From Herpetosiphonaceae bacterium (lineage in GTDB: Bacteria; Chloroflexota; Chloroflexia; Chloroflexales; Kallotenuaceae), in assembly GCA_013821605.1 (NCBI GenBank), contig JACDGP010000015.1:1-62817 (forward strand): DNA of 62,817 bases. The letters are read 5' to 3'. The notes under the pieces were generated by a model. It worked only from the letters and a program-made list of their open reading frames with translations, did no database searches and had not been told where the DNA came from. Numbering within the stretch: position 1 is the first letter of the stretch; each line of letters starts with the position of its first letter. Shown piece after piece: positions 25,189-34,104 of the stretch. Made by a program: the position numbers and the translations under genes.

Positions 25189-27993
25189 TTAGCCGGTATT
25201 TTTAAGGCCAGCGGCGATGCCGTTGATGCTTAACAAAACGGCCTCGCGCAAGGCCTCCACATCTTCATCGGAGGCGGCGCGTAGGCGGCATAGGAGTTCG
25301 ACCTGGATGACGCTTAAGGGATCGATGTAGGGATTACGCCGCTCGATGGACAGTTGTAGCGTGGGAGCATTATCGAGGAGTTGGGCTTGGCCGGTAATCT
25401 CCAGAATGGCGGTCGTTGTTAGCTCAAACTCGTCTTCAATACGACCCCAAATCTCGTTGGCCAGGTCATGGTCCTCCACGAGTGCGGCATAGGAGCGGGC
25501 GATGCGCATATCGGCCTTCGCCAAAATCATTTGGGCATTATCAAGCAACGTGCGGAAAAAAGGCCACTCCCGATACATCTCCTGGAGGAGGGCACGGCCG
25601 TCCGCGCCGTGCTGGTCACGATAGCCGGTGAGCGCGCTGCCTAGGCCATACCAGCCGGGCAAGGTATGGCGGCTCTGCATCCAGGCAAAGACCCAGGGAA
25701 TGGCTCGTAGATCTTCGATGCGACCCGAACCACCACGGCTGGAGGGACGTGAGCCAATGTTGAGGCGGGCGATCTCGGTAATGGGCGTGGCGGAGTGAAA
25801 ATATTCGAGAAAGCGGGGATGATCATAGACTAGGCCCCGGTACACAGTGGCTGAGGTGTCGGCCAGCTCGTCGCAAGCGGCTATCCACGTCTCCGGTACC
25901 TGCTTGGTATGGAGATCAAAGGTCGTCAGCAGCAGGGCGTTGACTAATTGCTCAAGATGGCGCGCAGCGATGCCGGGATGACCATAGCGATCAAAGATCA
26001 CCTCGCCTTGTTCGGTCAGACGTAATTGACCACGCACCGTGCCCGGCGGCTGAGCCAGAATCGCATGGTTGGCCGCGCCACCACCGCGCCCGATGGCTCC
26101 GCCGCGCCCGTGGAACAAGCGCAGGTGGACGCCCTGGTCCTGGGCTAGGGTGACCAGTTCAGACTGTGCCGCATACAACGCCCAGTTAGCGGCCATAAAG
26201 CCCGAGTCCTTATTCGAGTCGCTGTAGCCGAGCATGACCTCCTGGACGTTGCCACGCAAGCCGAGATGCTGCCGGTAGGGGGCAGTGTGGAACAGGCTTG
26301 CCATGATTTGGGCCGCATTTTGTAGGTCGTTGCGTGTTTCGAAGAGGGGCACAATATCAAGCAGGCTCACGTTGGCCACGGGATCGTATAAGTCGGCGGC
26401 GCGCGCTAGCAGCAGCACCGCCAGCACGTCGCTGGCGCCGGTCGTCATGCTGATGATATAGGTGCTGATCGTATCGGGATTGAGTTGCTCGTGCAAGGCC
26501 GCGACCGTACGTAACACGTTGATCGTTTCGACGGTCTCCGGAGTGAAAGGCAGGCGCGTCGGCACGAGAGGGCGCGCCTCATCGAGCAACTGGGATAGCA
26601 AGGCGGCGCGCTCCGCTTCCTCCATCTCAAGGTAGCGGGTCGTTACTCCGGCAACGGCCAGCACATCCGCCAGCGCCGCTGCGTGACGCGCGCTATGCTG
26701 GCGGATGTCAAGGGTCGCCATATGGAGGCCGAAGACGCTGACGAGGCGCTGCAGATCATGCAGCAAGGCATCGGCTAAGCCAGCGGCAGCATGCGTCCGT
26801 AAGCTGCGCTCCATGATCGCCAGATCCGCCTGCAAGCCGGCGGCCCCACAATACCAGTTGGCGGGCGACGGCAGCGTGGCCGGACGCTGTGGGCCCCATT
26901 GGGGTTGGATCTCGCGCGTCCATGCGAGGGTGCGCTCAAGCTTGGCAAGAATATAGGTACATTTCTGGCGGTAGAGTTCGAAAGGATTGCGGTTCGCGAC
27001 CACCTCAGCTACCGCAGGAAACAGGAGAGCATCTTCGCGCAAGGATGCTTCTAACTCAGCCGTCACCGGCACCTCGCGTACCGAGGGCACCAACTGGTGG
27101 CTCACGGCATCGATCTGCCAGGTATAAAATTCGAGCTGGGCGATCTGGAGCAGGCGCACCGCTTCGATGGTCGTTGCCGGTTGGACATTGGGGTTGCCGT
27201 CGCGGTCGCCGCCCATCCACGAGCCAAAGCGTAGGAGTGGCGGCACGGTCCATTCAGTTTCCGGATAGACGGCGTGCAAGGCAGCTTCGAGGTCACGATA
27301 TAAGGGCGGGATCACATCGAGCAAGGTGGTTGCCATATAAAAGCGCCCGTTTTTGACCTCGTCGAGGACCGACGGCTTGTTGACACGGAGCTGGTCACTT
27401 TGCCAGCGACCATCGATCTCCGCCGCGATGCGACTTTTGCGCTCGGCTTGCTCGCGCGGCAAAAGGCCGCCCTCAAGGAGCTCCGGTAGATCGGCGGTAA
27501 TGCGGCGGATCGATTCGAGAGCTGAGCGGCGTTGAGCCTCGGTCGGATGCGCTGTAAAGACGGGCTGAAGACACATGGTGGGCAGGGCTGCCTGGATCTG
27601 GCCGGCCAGAACGCCAGCAGCACGCAGGTGCGTAACGGCGGCGAGGATGGATTCAGCGCGGGGTTGTTCGGGTGCGGCGAGGTCGCGCGCCCGTAGCACC
27701 TGGAGACGAGTTACTTGTTCGGCTAAGTTCACCAGCGCGAAGTAATGGGTAAAGGACTTCAAGAGCTGAGTTGCTTCGACGACGCTCAGTTGGCTAATGA
27801 GCTGCGCCAGTTCGGCCTCCGCCGCGCGGTTTGACATGGTCCGTAGAAGTTTGGCGCGCTGGCGTACGTCTTCTTCGAGCTCGAAAATACGCTCACCAGC
27901 TTGTTGCCGGATGGTGTTACCGAGCAAGTCACCCAGCATGTGGATGGCTTCGGATAGCCAGGCCTGACCATTGACCATCGTTTCCTGTAACAT
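25189..27993 (-). CDS. ppc: Phosphoenolpyruvate carboxylase
   Basis: A full-length 934-residue PEP carboxylase, which makes oxaloacetate from PEP and bicarbonate to refill the TCA cycle. Catalytic landmarks are present: PVFTAHPTEA with His149, the lysine signature MLGYSDSNKDSGFMAANW, HGRGGAIGRGGG, and the conserved C-terminal KNTG. GGAGG-like sequence precedes ATG 27993. In some Chloroflexota the enzyme also supplies carbon-fixation cycles, but nothing here shows which role applies. Confidence 0.97.
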   Translation of the reverse strand: MLQETMVNGQAWLSEAIHMLGDLLGNTIRQQAGERIFELEEDVRQRAKLLRTMSNRAAEAELAQLISQLSVVEATQLLKSFTHYFALVNLAEQVTRLQVLRARDLAAPEQPRAESILAAVTHLRAAGVLAGQIQAALPTMCLQPVFTAHPTEAQRRSALESIRRITADLPELLEGGLLPREQAERKSRIAAEIDGRWQSDQLRVNKPSVLDEVKNGRFYMATTLLDVIPPLYRDLEAALHAVYPETEWTVPPLLRFGSWMGGDRDGNPNVQPATTIEAVRLLQIAQLEFYTWQIDAVSHQLVPSVREVPVTAELEASLREDALLFPAVAEVVANRNPFELYRQKCTYILAKLERTLAWTREIQPQWGPQRPATLPSPANWYCGAAGLQADLAIMERSLRTHAAAGLADALLHDLQRLVSVFGLHMATLDIRQHSARHAAALADVLAVAGVTTRYLEMEEAERAALLSQLLDEARPLVPTRLPFTPETVETINVLRTVAALHEQLNPDTISTYIISMTTGASDVLAVLLLARAADLYDPVANVSLLDIVPLFETRNDLQNAAQIMASLFHTAPYRQHLGLRGNVQEVMLGYSDSNKDSGFMAANWALYAAQSELVTLAQDQGVHLRLFHGRGGAIGRGGGAANHAILAQPPGTVRGQLRLTEQGEVIFDRYGHPGIAARHLEQLVNALLLTTFDLHTKQVPETWIAACDELADTSATVYRGLVYDHPRFLEYFHSATPITEIARLNIGSRPSSRGGSGRIEDLRAIPWVFAWMQSRHTLPGWYGLGSALTGYRDQHGADGRALLQEMYREWPFFRTLLDNAQMILAKADMRIARSYAALVEDHDLANEIWGRIEDEFELTTTAILEITGQAQLLDNAPTLQLSIERRNPYIDPLSVIQVELLCRLRAASDEDVEALREAVLLSINGIAAGLKNTG

Positions 27994-28073
27994 ACCCCCT
28001 CCTGGTAAGTACCGGACAACGCTGGCCGGGCATTGTTTGAATCATACCTCATAATTCGTGACGAGGGGAGGGA

Positions 28074-28130
28074 CCCTCACCCCGGCCTGCGGGCCACCCC
28101 TCTCCCAGTGCGCGGGCGAGGGGAAAGAAG
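28074..28130 (+). repeat. Dispersed palindromic repeat, copy 1
   Basis: About 57 bases beginning CCCTCACCCCGGCCTGC and ending GAGGGGAAAGAAG, almost identical to the copy at 31019-31074. The core CCCTCTCCC/GGGCGAGGG forms a hairpin with two changed bases relative to copy 2. It resembles intergenic REP/BIME-like families seen in many genomes. Confidence 0.8.
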
Positions 28131-28215
28131 GAGTTCCACTACAAATGATGGGCACGCGGCTGTGTAGCAGCGTTCGCAAGCTATGCTACTCTACATATAA
28201 CCAAGGAGGTTACCC

Positions 28216-29580
28216 ATGCCACAGAGCGGCGGCTTTCCGGCCGATTTTTTATGGGGCACAGCCACGGCGGCGTATCAAATCGAAGGCGCAGTGCGGGAAG
28301 ACGGTAGGGGAGCATCGATCTGGGATACCTTCAGCCATACACTTGGCAAGATTGCAGATGGAGCGAACGGTGATGTTGCTTGTGACCATTATCACCGGTG
28401 GCGTGATGATATCAAGCTGATGCAGGAGATCGGCATTCGATCCTACCGCTTGTCGATTGCTTGGCCGCGCGTGATGCCCAGTGGCAGCGGTGCGCTTAAT
28501 CAGCAGGGTCTAGATTTTTATGAACGGGTGATTGAAGGGCTGTTGGAAGCTGGTATCACGCCAGCCGTGACGCTGTACCACTGGGACCTGCCGCAAACGC
28601 TCCAGAATCGGGGTGGCTGGCCGGCACGCGCGACGGCGGAGACCTTTGCCAACTATGCTGATACGATGGTACGGCGGCTTGGCGACCGCGTACAACGCTG
28701 GATCACGCACAATGAACCGTGGTGCACCAGCATGTTAGGGCATCTGTTGGGCGAACATGCACCGGGTGAGCGGGATCTGGGCAAGGCGCTGGCAGCGGCA
28801 CATCATGTGTTGCTGTCGCATGGGCTGGCAACACAAGCGATCCGCGCGACGAATAGCAAGCTGGAGGTGGGCATTACGCTTAACCTGACGCCGGGCGATC
28901 CGGCCTCGGACCGGGAAGCTGACCAGCAAGCTACGCAGACGTTCGACGGCTTTTTTAATCGTTGGTTTCTTGATCCGCTGGCGGGCCGGGGCTATCCACA
29001 AGACATGCAGACATTGTATGGGGCTGCGATGCCACAGGTTGAACCGAATGATCTGGCGGTGATCGCGACGCCCACGGATTTCCTTGGCATCAATTACTAC
29101 ACCCGCGCCATCATCGCCTATGATGCCAACGAGCCGCTCCAATTCGCACAGCGCGGCCCTGAGAAGCTACGGGGCGAGGGGGCAGAGATTACCGAGATGG
29201 GCTGGGAGGTGTATCCGCAGGGGTTGGGCGACTTGCTGCTGCGAGTGCATCGTGAGTATGGACCTAAGACGCTGTATGTGACTGAGAACGGTGCGGCGTT
29301 TGCCGACGAGGTCGGCGCTGATGGACAGGTTCATGACCCGGCGCGGACGCGGTATCTGCATGCACATTTCGCCGAGGCAGAACGGGTGATACAGGCCGGG
29401 GTCCCGTTGCGTGGGTATTATGTGTGGTCGTTGATGGATAACTTCGAGTGGGCCTTCGGGTATACCAAGCGTTTTGGCATTACTTATGTTGATTACACCA
29501 CGCAAGAACGGATTTTGAAGGATAGCGGGCGCTGGTACCAAGAGGTGATCGCCGAAAATGCTAATGTGGAGCCCCGTTAG
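28216..29580 (+). CDS. GH1 family beta-glucosidase
   Basis: A 454-residue glycoside hydrolase family 1 enzyme without a signal peptide, so cytoplasmic. The TATAAYQIEGA start, acid/base Glu167 in THNEPW, and nucleophile Glu357 in YVTENG are all present, as is the C-terminal NFEWAFGYTKRFG substrate loop. It would cleave cellobiose or related beta-glycosides after uptake; beta-galactosidase or fucosidase side activity is common. AAGGAGG lies seven bases before the ATG. The stop overlaps the stop of the small convergent gene. Confidence 0.95.
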   Translation: MPQSGGFPADFLWGTATAAYQIEGAVREDGRGASIWDTFSHTLGKIADGANGDVACDHYHRWRDDIKLMQEIGIRSYRLSIAWPRVMPSGSGALNQQGLDFYERVIEGLLEAGITPAVTLYHWDLPQTLQNRGGWPARATAETFANYADTMVRRLGDRVQRWITHNEPWCTSMLGHLLGEHAPGERDLGKALAAAHHVLLSHGLATQAIRATNSKLEVGITLNLTPGDPASDREADQQATQTFDGFFNRWFLDPLAGRGYPQDMQTLYGAAMPQVEPNDLAVIATPTDFLGINYYTRAIIAYDANEPLQFAQRGPEKLRGEGAEITEMGWEVYPQGLGDLLLRVHREYGPKTLYVTENGAAFADEVGADGQVHDPARTRYLHAHFAEAERVIQAGVPLRGYYVWSLMDNFEWAFGYTKRFGITYVDYTTQERILKDSGRWYQEVIAENANVEPR

Positions 29581-29804
29581 ATCAAGCAGACGAGGTCTAC
29601 GGCGAAGGGCTTGCCGTATTTGGGCTCCCAGAGCCAGGTGGCGGCCGGAAGGTTGCCTTCTTTGGCGGCGGCGATGACCGCTTTGATGACCTCGTTTTCA
29701 GCCGTGGGGCCGAATTGTTTGCGGAAACGGGCGTGCGCTTTGGCCTCGACAGGGCCGGAGACACGCCCCTTTGGGGTGCCAGAGTGACCTTTTTTGAATG
29801 GCAT
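29577..29804 (-). CDS. Small DUF5681-like protein
   Basis: A 75-residue protein beginning MPFKKGHSGTPKGRVSG, close to the FKKGQSGNPKGR motif of DUF5681, a domain found mostly in phage and mobile-element proteins. The remaining helical part (ENEVIKAVIAAAKEGNLPAA) fits a small DNA-binding or packaging-associated protein. AAGGAGG ten bases upstream supports ATG 29804. The array of AGCAAT repeats lies just upstream, which may be its control region. Confidence 0.65.
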   Translation of the reverse strand: MPFKKGHSGTPKGRVSGPVEAKAHARFRKQFGPTAENEVIKAVIAAAKEGNLPAATWLWEPKYGKPFAVDLVCLI

Positions 29805-29903
29805 TGTTAGCAATCCTCCTTATAGACGGTGACCGAACGACGAGAGGAAGAGCGTTTTAGCGCATTGGAAAAGGATAGAATGGAACGTATTGCTCGGGCG
29901 AAA

Positions 29904-30005
29904 AGCAATGGCGGCGATTGCTCTTGACAGCAGATAGAGGGGTAGAAAGCAATAAAAAAGCAATGGCTAAGCAATGATTTAGCAATGGGAGCAATGAAAG
30001 CAATG
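29904..30005 (+). repeat. Direct-repeat array AGCAAT(G) with helical spacing
   Basis: Six copies of AGCAAT start at 29948, 29959, 29970, 29981, 29990 and 29999: spacings of 11, 11, 11, 9 and 9 bases, about one DNA turn each. All but the first are followed by G. One more copy lies at 29904, and two inverted copies (ATTGCT) lie near 29889 and 29917. The 430-base gap between 29804 and 30235 holds nothing else recognisable. Confidence 0.8.
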
Positions 30006-30234
30006 GGAGGTTCTTGGCGACCTGATTGGGGTGCGACATAGACAATGATCCTCCATAGGAGAGAATGAGGGCTTGTCAGAACGGTGTGCATTATACCACA
30101 TATTTGTTCTTTTGTCAAGAGTATTGAGTGATACTACAGTATATAAGTATTTACAATAGGTGTATCTTCATTACGTGTGACGGTAGGTGTCGCAGGTCGT
30201 TGGTATGATGGTGTTCAAGCAAGGAGGACGACAC

Positions 30235-30972
30235 ATGACAACTGCGACTATCGCCCATCCGAACATCGTCTCACAGGACGAATGGCTGACCGCACGCAAG
30301 GAATTGCTGGTCAAGGAGAAGGAGGTCACGCGCGCGAATGATGCACTGAGCGCTGCACGGCGTAGATTGCCGATGGTTAAGATCGACAAGGAGTATCCCT
30401 TGATGGGCCCAGACGGGCAGGTTACGTTGCTGGAGCTGTTCGACGGACGCCGACAGTTGATCATCTACCACTTCATGTTCGATCCGCGCTGGGACGCCGG
30501 CTGCCCAGGCTGCACGGGGTTTGCGGATGCACTTGGCGACTTGAAGATGCTGCATGGTCATGACACGTCGTTTGCCATGATCTCACGCGCTCCACTAGTT
30601 AAGCTTGAGGCGTATAAGAAGCAGCACGGTTGGAGTGTGCCGTGGTACTCGTCATATGGAAGCGATTTTAACTACGACTTCCATGTTACACACGATGCGT
30701 CAGTCGCACCGATTGTCCACAACTTCCGTAGTGCGGCCGAGCTGGAGAAGATGGGCATGCTGGTAGAGGAGAGTGACCAGCCTTCGGAAGCTCACGGGCT
30801 GAGCGTCTTCTTCCGCATTGATGATGAGGTGTTCCATACCTATTCGGCCTATGCCCGTGGTGTCGAATGGCTCTCTGATGTTGTAGCCATGCTTGACGTG
30901 ACACCGTATGGGCGTCAGGAGGATTGGGAAGACTCGCCAGCGGGATGGCCGCAGCGACCGACGTATGGGTAA
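30235..30972 (+). CDS. DUF899 thioredoxin-like protein (copy 1)
   Basis: A 245-residue DUF899 protein. The family has a thioredoxin-like fold; this copy keeps the CPGC pair ([10 protein letters not shown]) at about residue 92. Also seen: [25 protein letters not shown] and the family's C-terminal [24 protein letters not shown] seven to eight bases before ATG 30235 sets the start. The role is probably thiol redox chemistry but is not established. A diverged second copy with very different base composition lies 250 bases downstream. Confidence 0.9.
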   Translation: MTTATIAHPNIVSQDEWLTARKELLVKEKEVTRANDALSAARRRLPMVKIDKEYPLMGPDGQVTLLELFDGRRQLIIYHFMFDPRWDAGCPGCTGFADALGDLKMLHGHDTSFAMISRAPLVKLEAYKKQHGWSVPWYSSYGSDFNYDFHVTHDASVAPIVHNFRSAAELEKMGMLVEESDQPSEAHGLSVFFRIDDEVFHTYSAYARGVEWLSDVVAMLDVTPYGRQEDWEDSPAGWPQRPTYG

Positions 30973-31018
30973 AGCGTACGCAGCTCGCGCTGCATAATGG
31001 CGAGATCGGTGGACTAGT

Positions 31019-31074
31019 CCCTCACCCCGGCCTGCTGGCCACCCCTCTCCCAGTGCGCGGGAGAGGGGAAAGAA
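31019..31074 (+). repeat. Dispersed palindromic repeat, copy 2
   Basis: CCCTCACCCCGGCCTGC, then a hairpin CCCTCTCCC/GGGAGAGGG, ending AAAGAAAAG. It differs from copy 1 (28074-28130) at only a few positions and lies between the two DUF899 genes. Confidence 0.8.
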
Positions 31075-31223
31075 AAGAGCTGTGACACGTGCCGAGACGG
31101 TATTGATGAACAATAGAGTTTATAAAGGTTTATGGTAACCTGTCCGCTCCAAGATGAAAGGGGCGAAGCGCTGTTGCGCCAGCGATTGAGGCCAAGTTGT
31201 TGTAACGACAGAAGGAGAGAGCC

Positions 31224-32000
31224 ATGAAGGATGTCTCGAAGAACCTCAGGCCACCAGCAGCCGCCACCAACGCACCGAGCCTACCCTCGGCCGTCGACCG
31301 GGCCACCTTCCAGGCCGAACTGGACAAGCTGCTGGTTCGGGAGAAGGTGCACACCCGCGAGGGTGACGCGATCGCAGCGGCCCGCCGGCGGTTGCCGATG
31401 GTCGAGGTCGACGCGGCGACGCCGGTGATCGGCGCCGCCGGCGAGGTCCCGTTCATCGACGCCTTCGAGGGCCGGTCACAGCTGTTCGCGTCGTACCACA
31501 TGTGGCACACCGGCCTCCCCGCCGCCGACCAGTGCGAAGGCTGCACGTTCAACACCGGCCACGTGCTTGAGTTGTCCTACCTGCACTCGCGCGACGTCAC
31601 CTTCGCGGTGTTCTGCGAGGGTCCGTACGAGGAGTCGAGCCGCTACCGCAACTTCATGGGCTGGGAGATGCCGTGGTACTCCGTGCCCGAGGAGTCCCTG
31701 GACCGGATAGCTCCCGGGGGCCACTTCGGGATGAAGGCCTGCTACCTGCGCGACGGCGACCGCGTGTTCGAGACGTACTGGACCACCGGCCGCGGGTGCG
31801 AGGTGATGGGGAACAGCTACGGAATGCTCGACATGACGGTCTACGGTCGCCAGGAGCCGTGGGAGGACTCTCCGGAGGGCTGGCCGCAGCCGTTCGTGGG
31901 CCGCACGGGGGGGGCCTTCCGTCTCGACGGGCGGCCGATCTCGCAGTGGTCCCGCCTCTCGGCCGGCCGCTCCGACGACCTCGGCACCGCCGGGCGCTGA
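31224..32000 (+). CDS. DUF899 thioredoxin-like protein (copy 2, GC-rich)
   Basis: A 258-residue DUF899 protein with CEGC in place of CPGC, and RRRLPMVEVDAATPV, MGWEMPWYSVPE and VYGRQEPWEDSPEGWPQ. AGAAGGAGAG precedes the ATG. Base composition is strikingly higher in G+C than the neighbours (roughly two thirds by eye, with nearly all third positions G or C), as in Actinobacteria. The last 20 residues are extra relative to copy 1. This is best explained by transfer from a high-GC donor, not duplication of copy 1. Confidence 0.9.
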   Translation: MKDVSKNLRPPAAATNAPSLPSAVDRATFQAELDKLLVREKVHTREGDAIAAARRRLPMVEVDAATPVIGAAGEVPFIDAFEGRSQLFASYHMWHTGLPAADQCEGCTFNTGHVLELSYLHSRDVTFAVFCEGPYEESSRYRNFMGWEMPWYSVPEESLDRIAPGGHFGMKACYLRDGDRVFETYWTTGRGCEVMGNSYGMLDMTVYGRQEPWEDSPEGWPQPFVGRTGGAFRLDGRPISQWSRLSAGRSDDLGTAGR

Positions 32001-32096
32001 GCGGATGGCGGCATTGTAGGTAGCAGGAGCCATGGCGCGTGAGCAGAGAGAACAGCAGTAGTTGTCTACGCCACCAATGGTGCCCTTCTACGACGA

Positions 32097-32121
32097 CGCC
32101 CCTGGTGATGAGCCAGGGGCG
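32097..32121. repeat. Perfect inverted repeat
   Basis: CGCCCCTGG/CCAGGGGCG with a 7-base loop, about 100 bases past the second DUF899 stop. No T-tract follows on either strand. It may still end transcription. The rest of the 360-base gap (32001-32362) shows nothing recognisable. Confidence 0.5.
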
Positions 32122-32362
32122 ACTCTATCCGCCTTCAGAGCTAAAGTAACATTTCTATCAAGGACTATTGCTGACGCAGTATTCGAGCTGCATCTCACGG
32201 CTTCTTGTGACTCACTATCAGACTCCACCATGAAACTGTGGTTTGATATTGTTTTTTGAGGGAAAATTTGGAGTTGGCCACGTAGCCCAAAATTGGAACA
32301 CCACATATCCAAGTTTACTTGGGATGCACCGCAAATTGGTAAGGGAGGGAGGTGCGAATGCG

Positions 32363-32827
32363 TTACCTTAATCGTATGTACGTCAGTGCTATGTCCTGCT
32401 CCCAGGCTGCTCCCTCTCGTGACATTTCACCCTTACCAACCATCTTGTTGCTGTTGTCTTCTATGGTAATGGTGAATCGCTGAGCAAAACTGGGCTCGTC
32501 GCGCCACCACTTGAGCTGATTTCCGGTCAAGGTCACGTCGTATTGTCTTGAGATGCTACGTTCATCAAAGTACAGCATAAAATATTGCTTGGCCACATCA
32601 TCGCTCCCAAAAATGGCGACACCGCTCGGAACGTTGGGGTCGTCAATCTCTGAGTGCATGATCAAGAAAGCGCCACCCGCAAGCCAATCAAACGTTGTAC
32701 GACCATGCAAGGGAGTACCGGGAAGGGAGGGATGAGACCCGATGGTTTGCCATTCGCCCACTAAAACCTGAAAGGGTTGAAGCGCTGGATTTGGTATTAA
32801 TGCTTCGCTTCCGATTTTTTCTTCCAT
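32363..32827 (-). CDS. DUF1579-like protein
   Basis: A 154-residue beta-rich protein (FQVLVGEWQTIGSHPSLPGT, GGAFLIMHSEIDD, YFMLYFDERSI, ITIEDNSNKMVGKGEMS) typical of DUF1579-like lipocalin-shaped proteins of unknown function. A frame open further upstream would add 94 residues, but those look like a transposase fragment. TATAAT ends eight bases before ATG 32827, supporting this start and a nearly leaderless mRNA. Confidence 0.75.
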   Translation of the reverse strand: MEEKIGSEALIPNPALQPFQVLVGEWQTIGSHPSLPGTPLHGRTTFDWLAGGAFLIMHSEIDDPNVPSGVAIFGSDDVAKQYFMLYFDERSISRQYDVTLTGNQLKWWRDEPSFAQRFTITIEDNSNKMVGKGEMSREGAAWEQDIALTYIRLR

Positions 32828-32834
32828 GTTCTTA

Positions 32835-32863
32835 ATTATAGCTAGGTGGTCCCAAAACGGCAA
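32835..32863 (-). promoter_or_regulatory. Promoter of the DUF1579-like gene
   Basis: On the minus strand TTGCCG (32863-32858), 17 bases, TATAAT (32840-32835). The start site would fall at or next to the ATG. Confidence 0.65.
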
Positions 32864-32989
32864 GACGGTGCGCTGCAAGCGGCGGTCGGGCAGCAGGTCA
32901 AGCATTGGGCGGAGAAAGGTGGTCAAGCTGTGCTTAAGTTCAGCGGCTGGCAACTTGTCAAGCACGTTGTGGATCAGTACACTATCCAT
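32844..32989 (-). pseudogene. Possible N-terminal transposase remnant
   Basis: In frame with and upstream of the DUF1579 gene is MDSVLIHNVLDKLPAAELKH, then a helix ending LLPDRRLQRTVL. This resembles the N-terminus of DDE transposases that I recall from Chloroflexota. The catalytic part is missing. Identity rests on memory of the family and is weak. Confidence 0.3.
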
Positions 32990-33465
32990 GGCTCCGTCTG
33001 TAGTGTTTTCGTGCCTCAGCATCTCTGAGGTTATTGTGATCGCGCCCGATTCTAGCCATGTGGATCGTTTCCTAATCACATGAACGGCTCGTAAATGGGG
33101 CACGATCACGGTGAACAGTAGAGTGCTAAGGACTGATGGGCCTTAGCCTGATCATGCAACCAAGCTTTCCTGTGCACGACTCAGCAAGGTTTGGTTCCGT
33201 GAACGCGTTCTGGGCGACTAAGGAGCAGCATAGCCCCAGCCCGCAAAGACAAAATTGTCTTGCACGTCAACCGCAATAACAGCTTCGCATCACTCTACCT
33301 TTTTCACCTGTATATTATGTAACGCAGAACTCTCTGCAGTTGTTGTAAGGTATTTGACTCTGCTACTGTATTGCAGTACTGTTGAGCTTGTCGTCGCCCT
33401 GTATCAGCAAGGACGCCTGACGGTAGCGAAAGCCGACGCCGCCACCGACGGTTGTCTTGCCGCGC

Positions 33466-34071
33466 ATGACTCCCGTGCCAATGAGCAGCGCACCTCGAGC
33501 CCATCCAGTGCCACGTACAATTGTACCTCAAGTTTTACCATCGCCTCAAGTTTTACCAACATCTGCACCAGACGCACCAGCAGGTTTGATTATTGTCGGA
33601 GATGGTCAGGCAAATACTCCGATGTCAGCGAAGGGATCGACCATTATCGTTATTGGCACGATCAAGCAGGTTGAGCCGGCCCGTTGGACCACTGCGGATG
33701 GACGACGACCAGCTAACCCGCAGGCAGCGCGCCACGTTATTTTCAGGCCAGTCACGCTTGAGGTTGAACGATACCTGAAAGGACAGCTGCCCCAACAGCA
33801 ACTCCGAGTGTTCGCTTGGGGTGGAAGCATTGGCAAGGATAGGTTTGAACAGTATCCTGACTATCTGTATACATTTCGGGTAGGTGAGCGAGTCGTGCTG
33901 TTTCTCCACTTATACGACCCAACTGGGATTGAAGCCGGGCTGCAAGGGGTGCAGTTTTGGGGACCTGTGGAGCATTACACAATTACAACTGATAACCAAG
34001 CGGTGAACTTTTATCGAACAGTGCCACTTCAGCAGTTGCTGGACGAGATAACGATGACGCTTGGCAAGTAG
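33466..34071 (+). CDS. Uncharacterised, possibly exported protein
   Basis: A protein of about 200 residues with a Pro-rich N-terminal 40 residues and a beta-rich body (STIIVIGTIKQVEPARWTT, RPVTLEVERYLKGQLP, LRVFAWGGSIGKD, FRVGERVVLFLHLYD). Similar domains occur in exported proteins, but no signal peptide is visible in this frame. The upstream stretch is closed by a stop at 33424, so either the signal was lost by frameshift or the start is a non-ATG codon such as TTG 33457. The 470 bases before it hold only a perfect 7-bp dyad at 33246-33261. Confidence 0.5.
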   Translation: MTPVPMSSAPRAHPVPRTIVPQVLPSPQVLPTSAPDAPAGLIIVGDGQANTPMSAKGSTIIVIGTIKQVEPARWTTADGRRPANPQAARHVIFRPVTLEVERYLKGQLPQQQLRVFAWGGSIGKDRFEQYPDYLYTFRVGERVVLFLHLYDPTGIEAGLQGVQFWGPVEHYTITTDNQAVNFYRTVPLQQLLDEITMTLGK

Positions 34072-34104
34072 TTGGGCGTTTGGGCAATTGCGGGCGTTTA
34101 TCAG

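Noticed and set aside
29857-30118. Leu-rich small frames over the AGCAAT array
   Set aside because: The Leu-rich character comes from reading CATTGCT repeats; the 11- and 9-base spacing breaks any codon periodicity.
30700-31113. Minus-strand frame containing PLSRALGEGWPAGRGEG
   Set aside because: This is the translation of the dispersed palindromic repeat plus antisense of DUF899.
32062-32312. Short frames after the second DUF899 gene
   Set aside because: No conserved features; they span a perfect inverted repeat and lack ribosome-binding sites.
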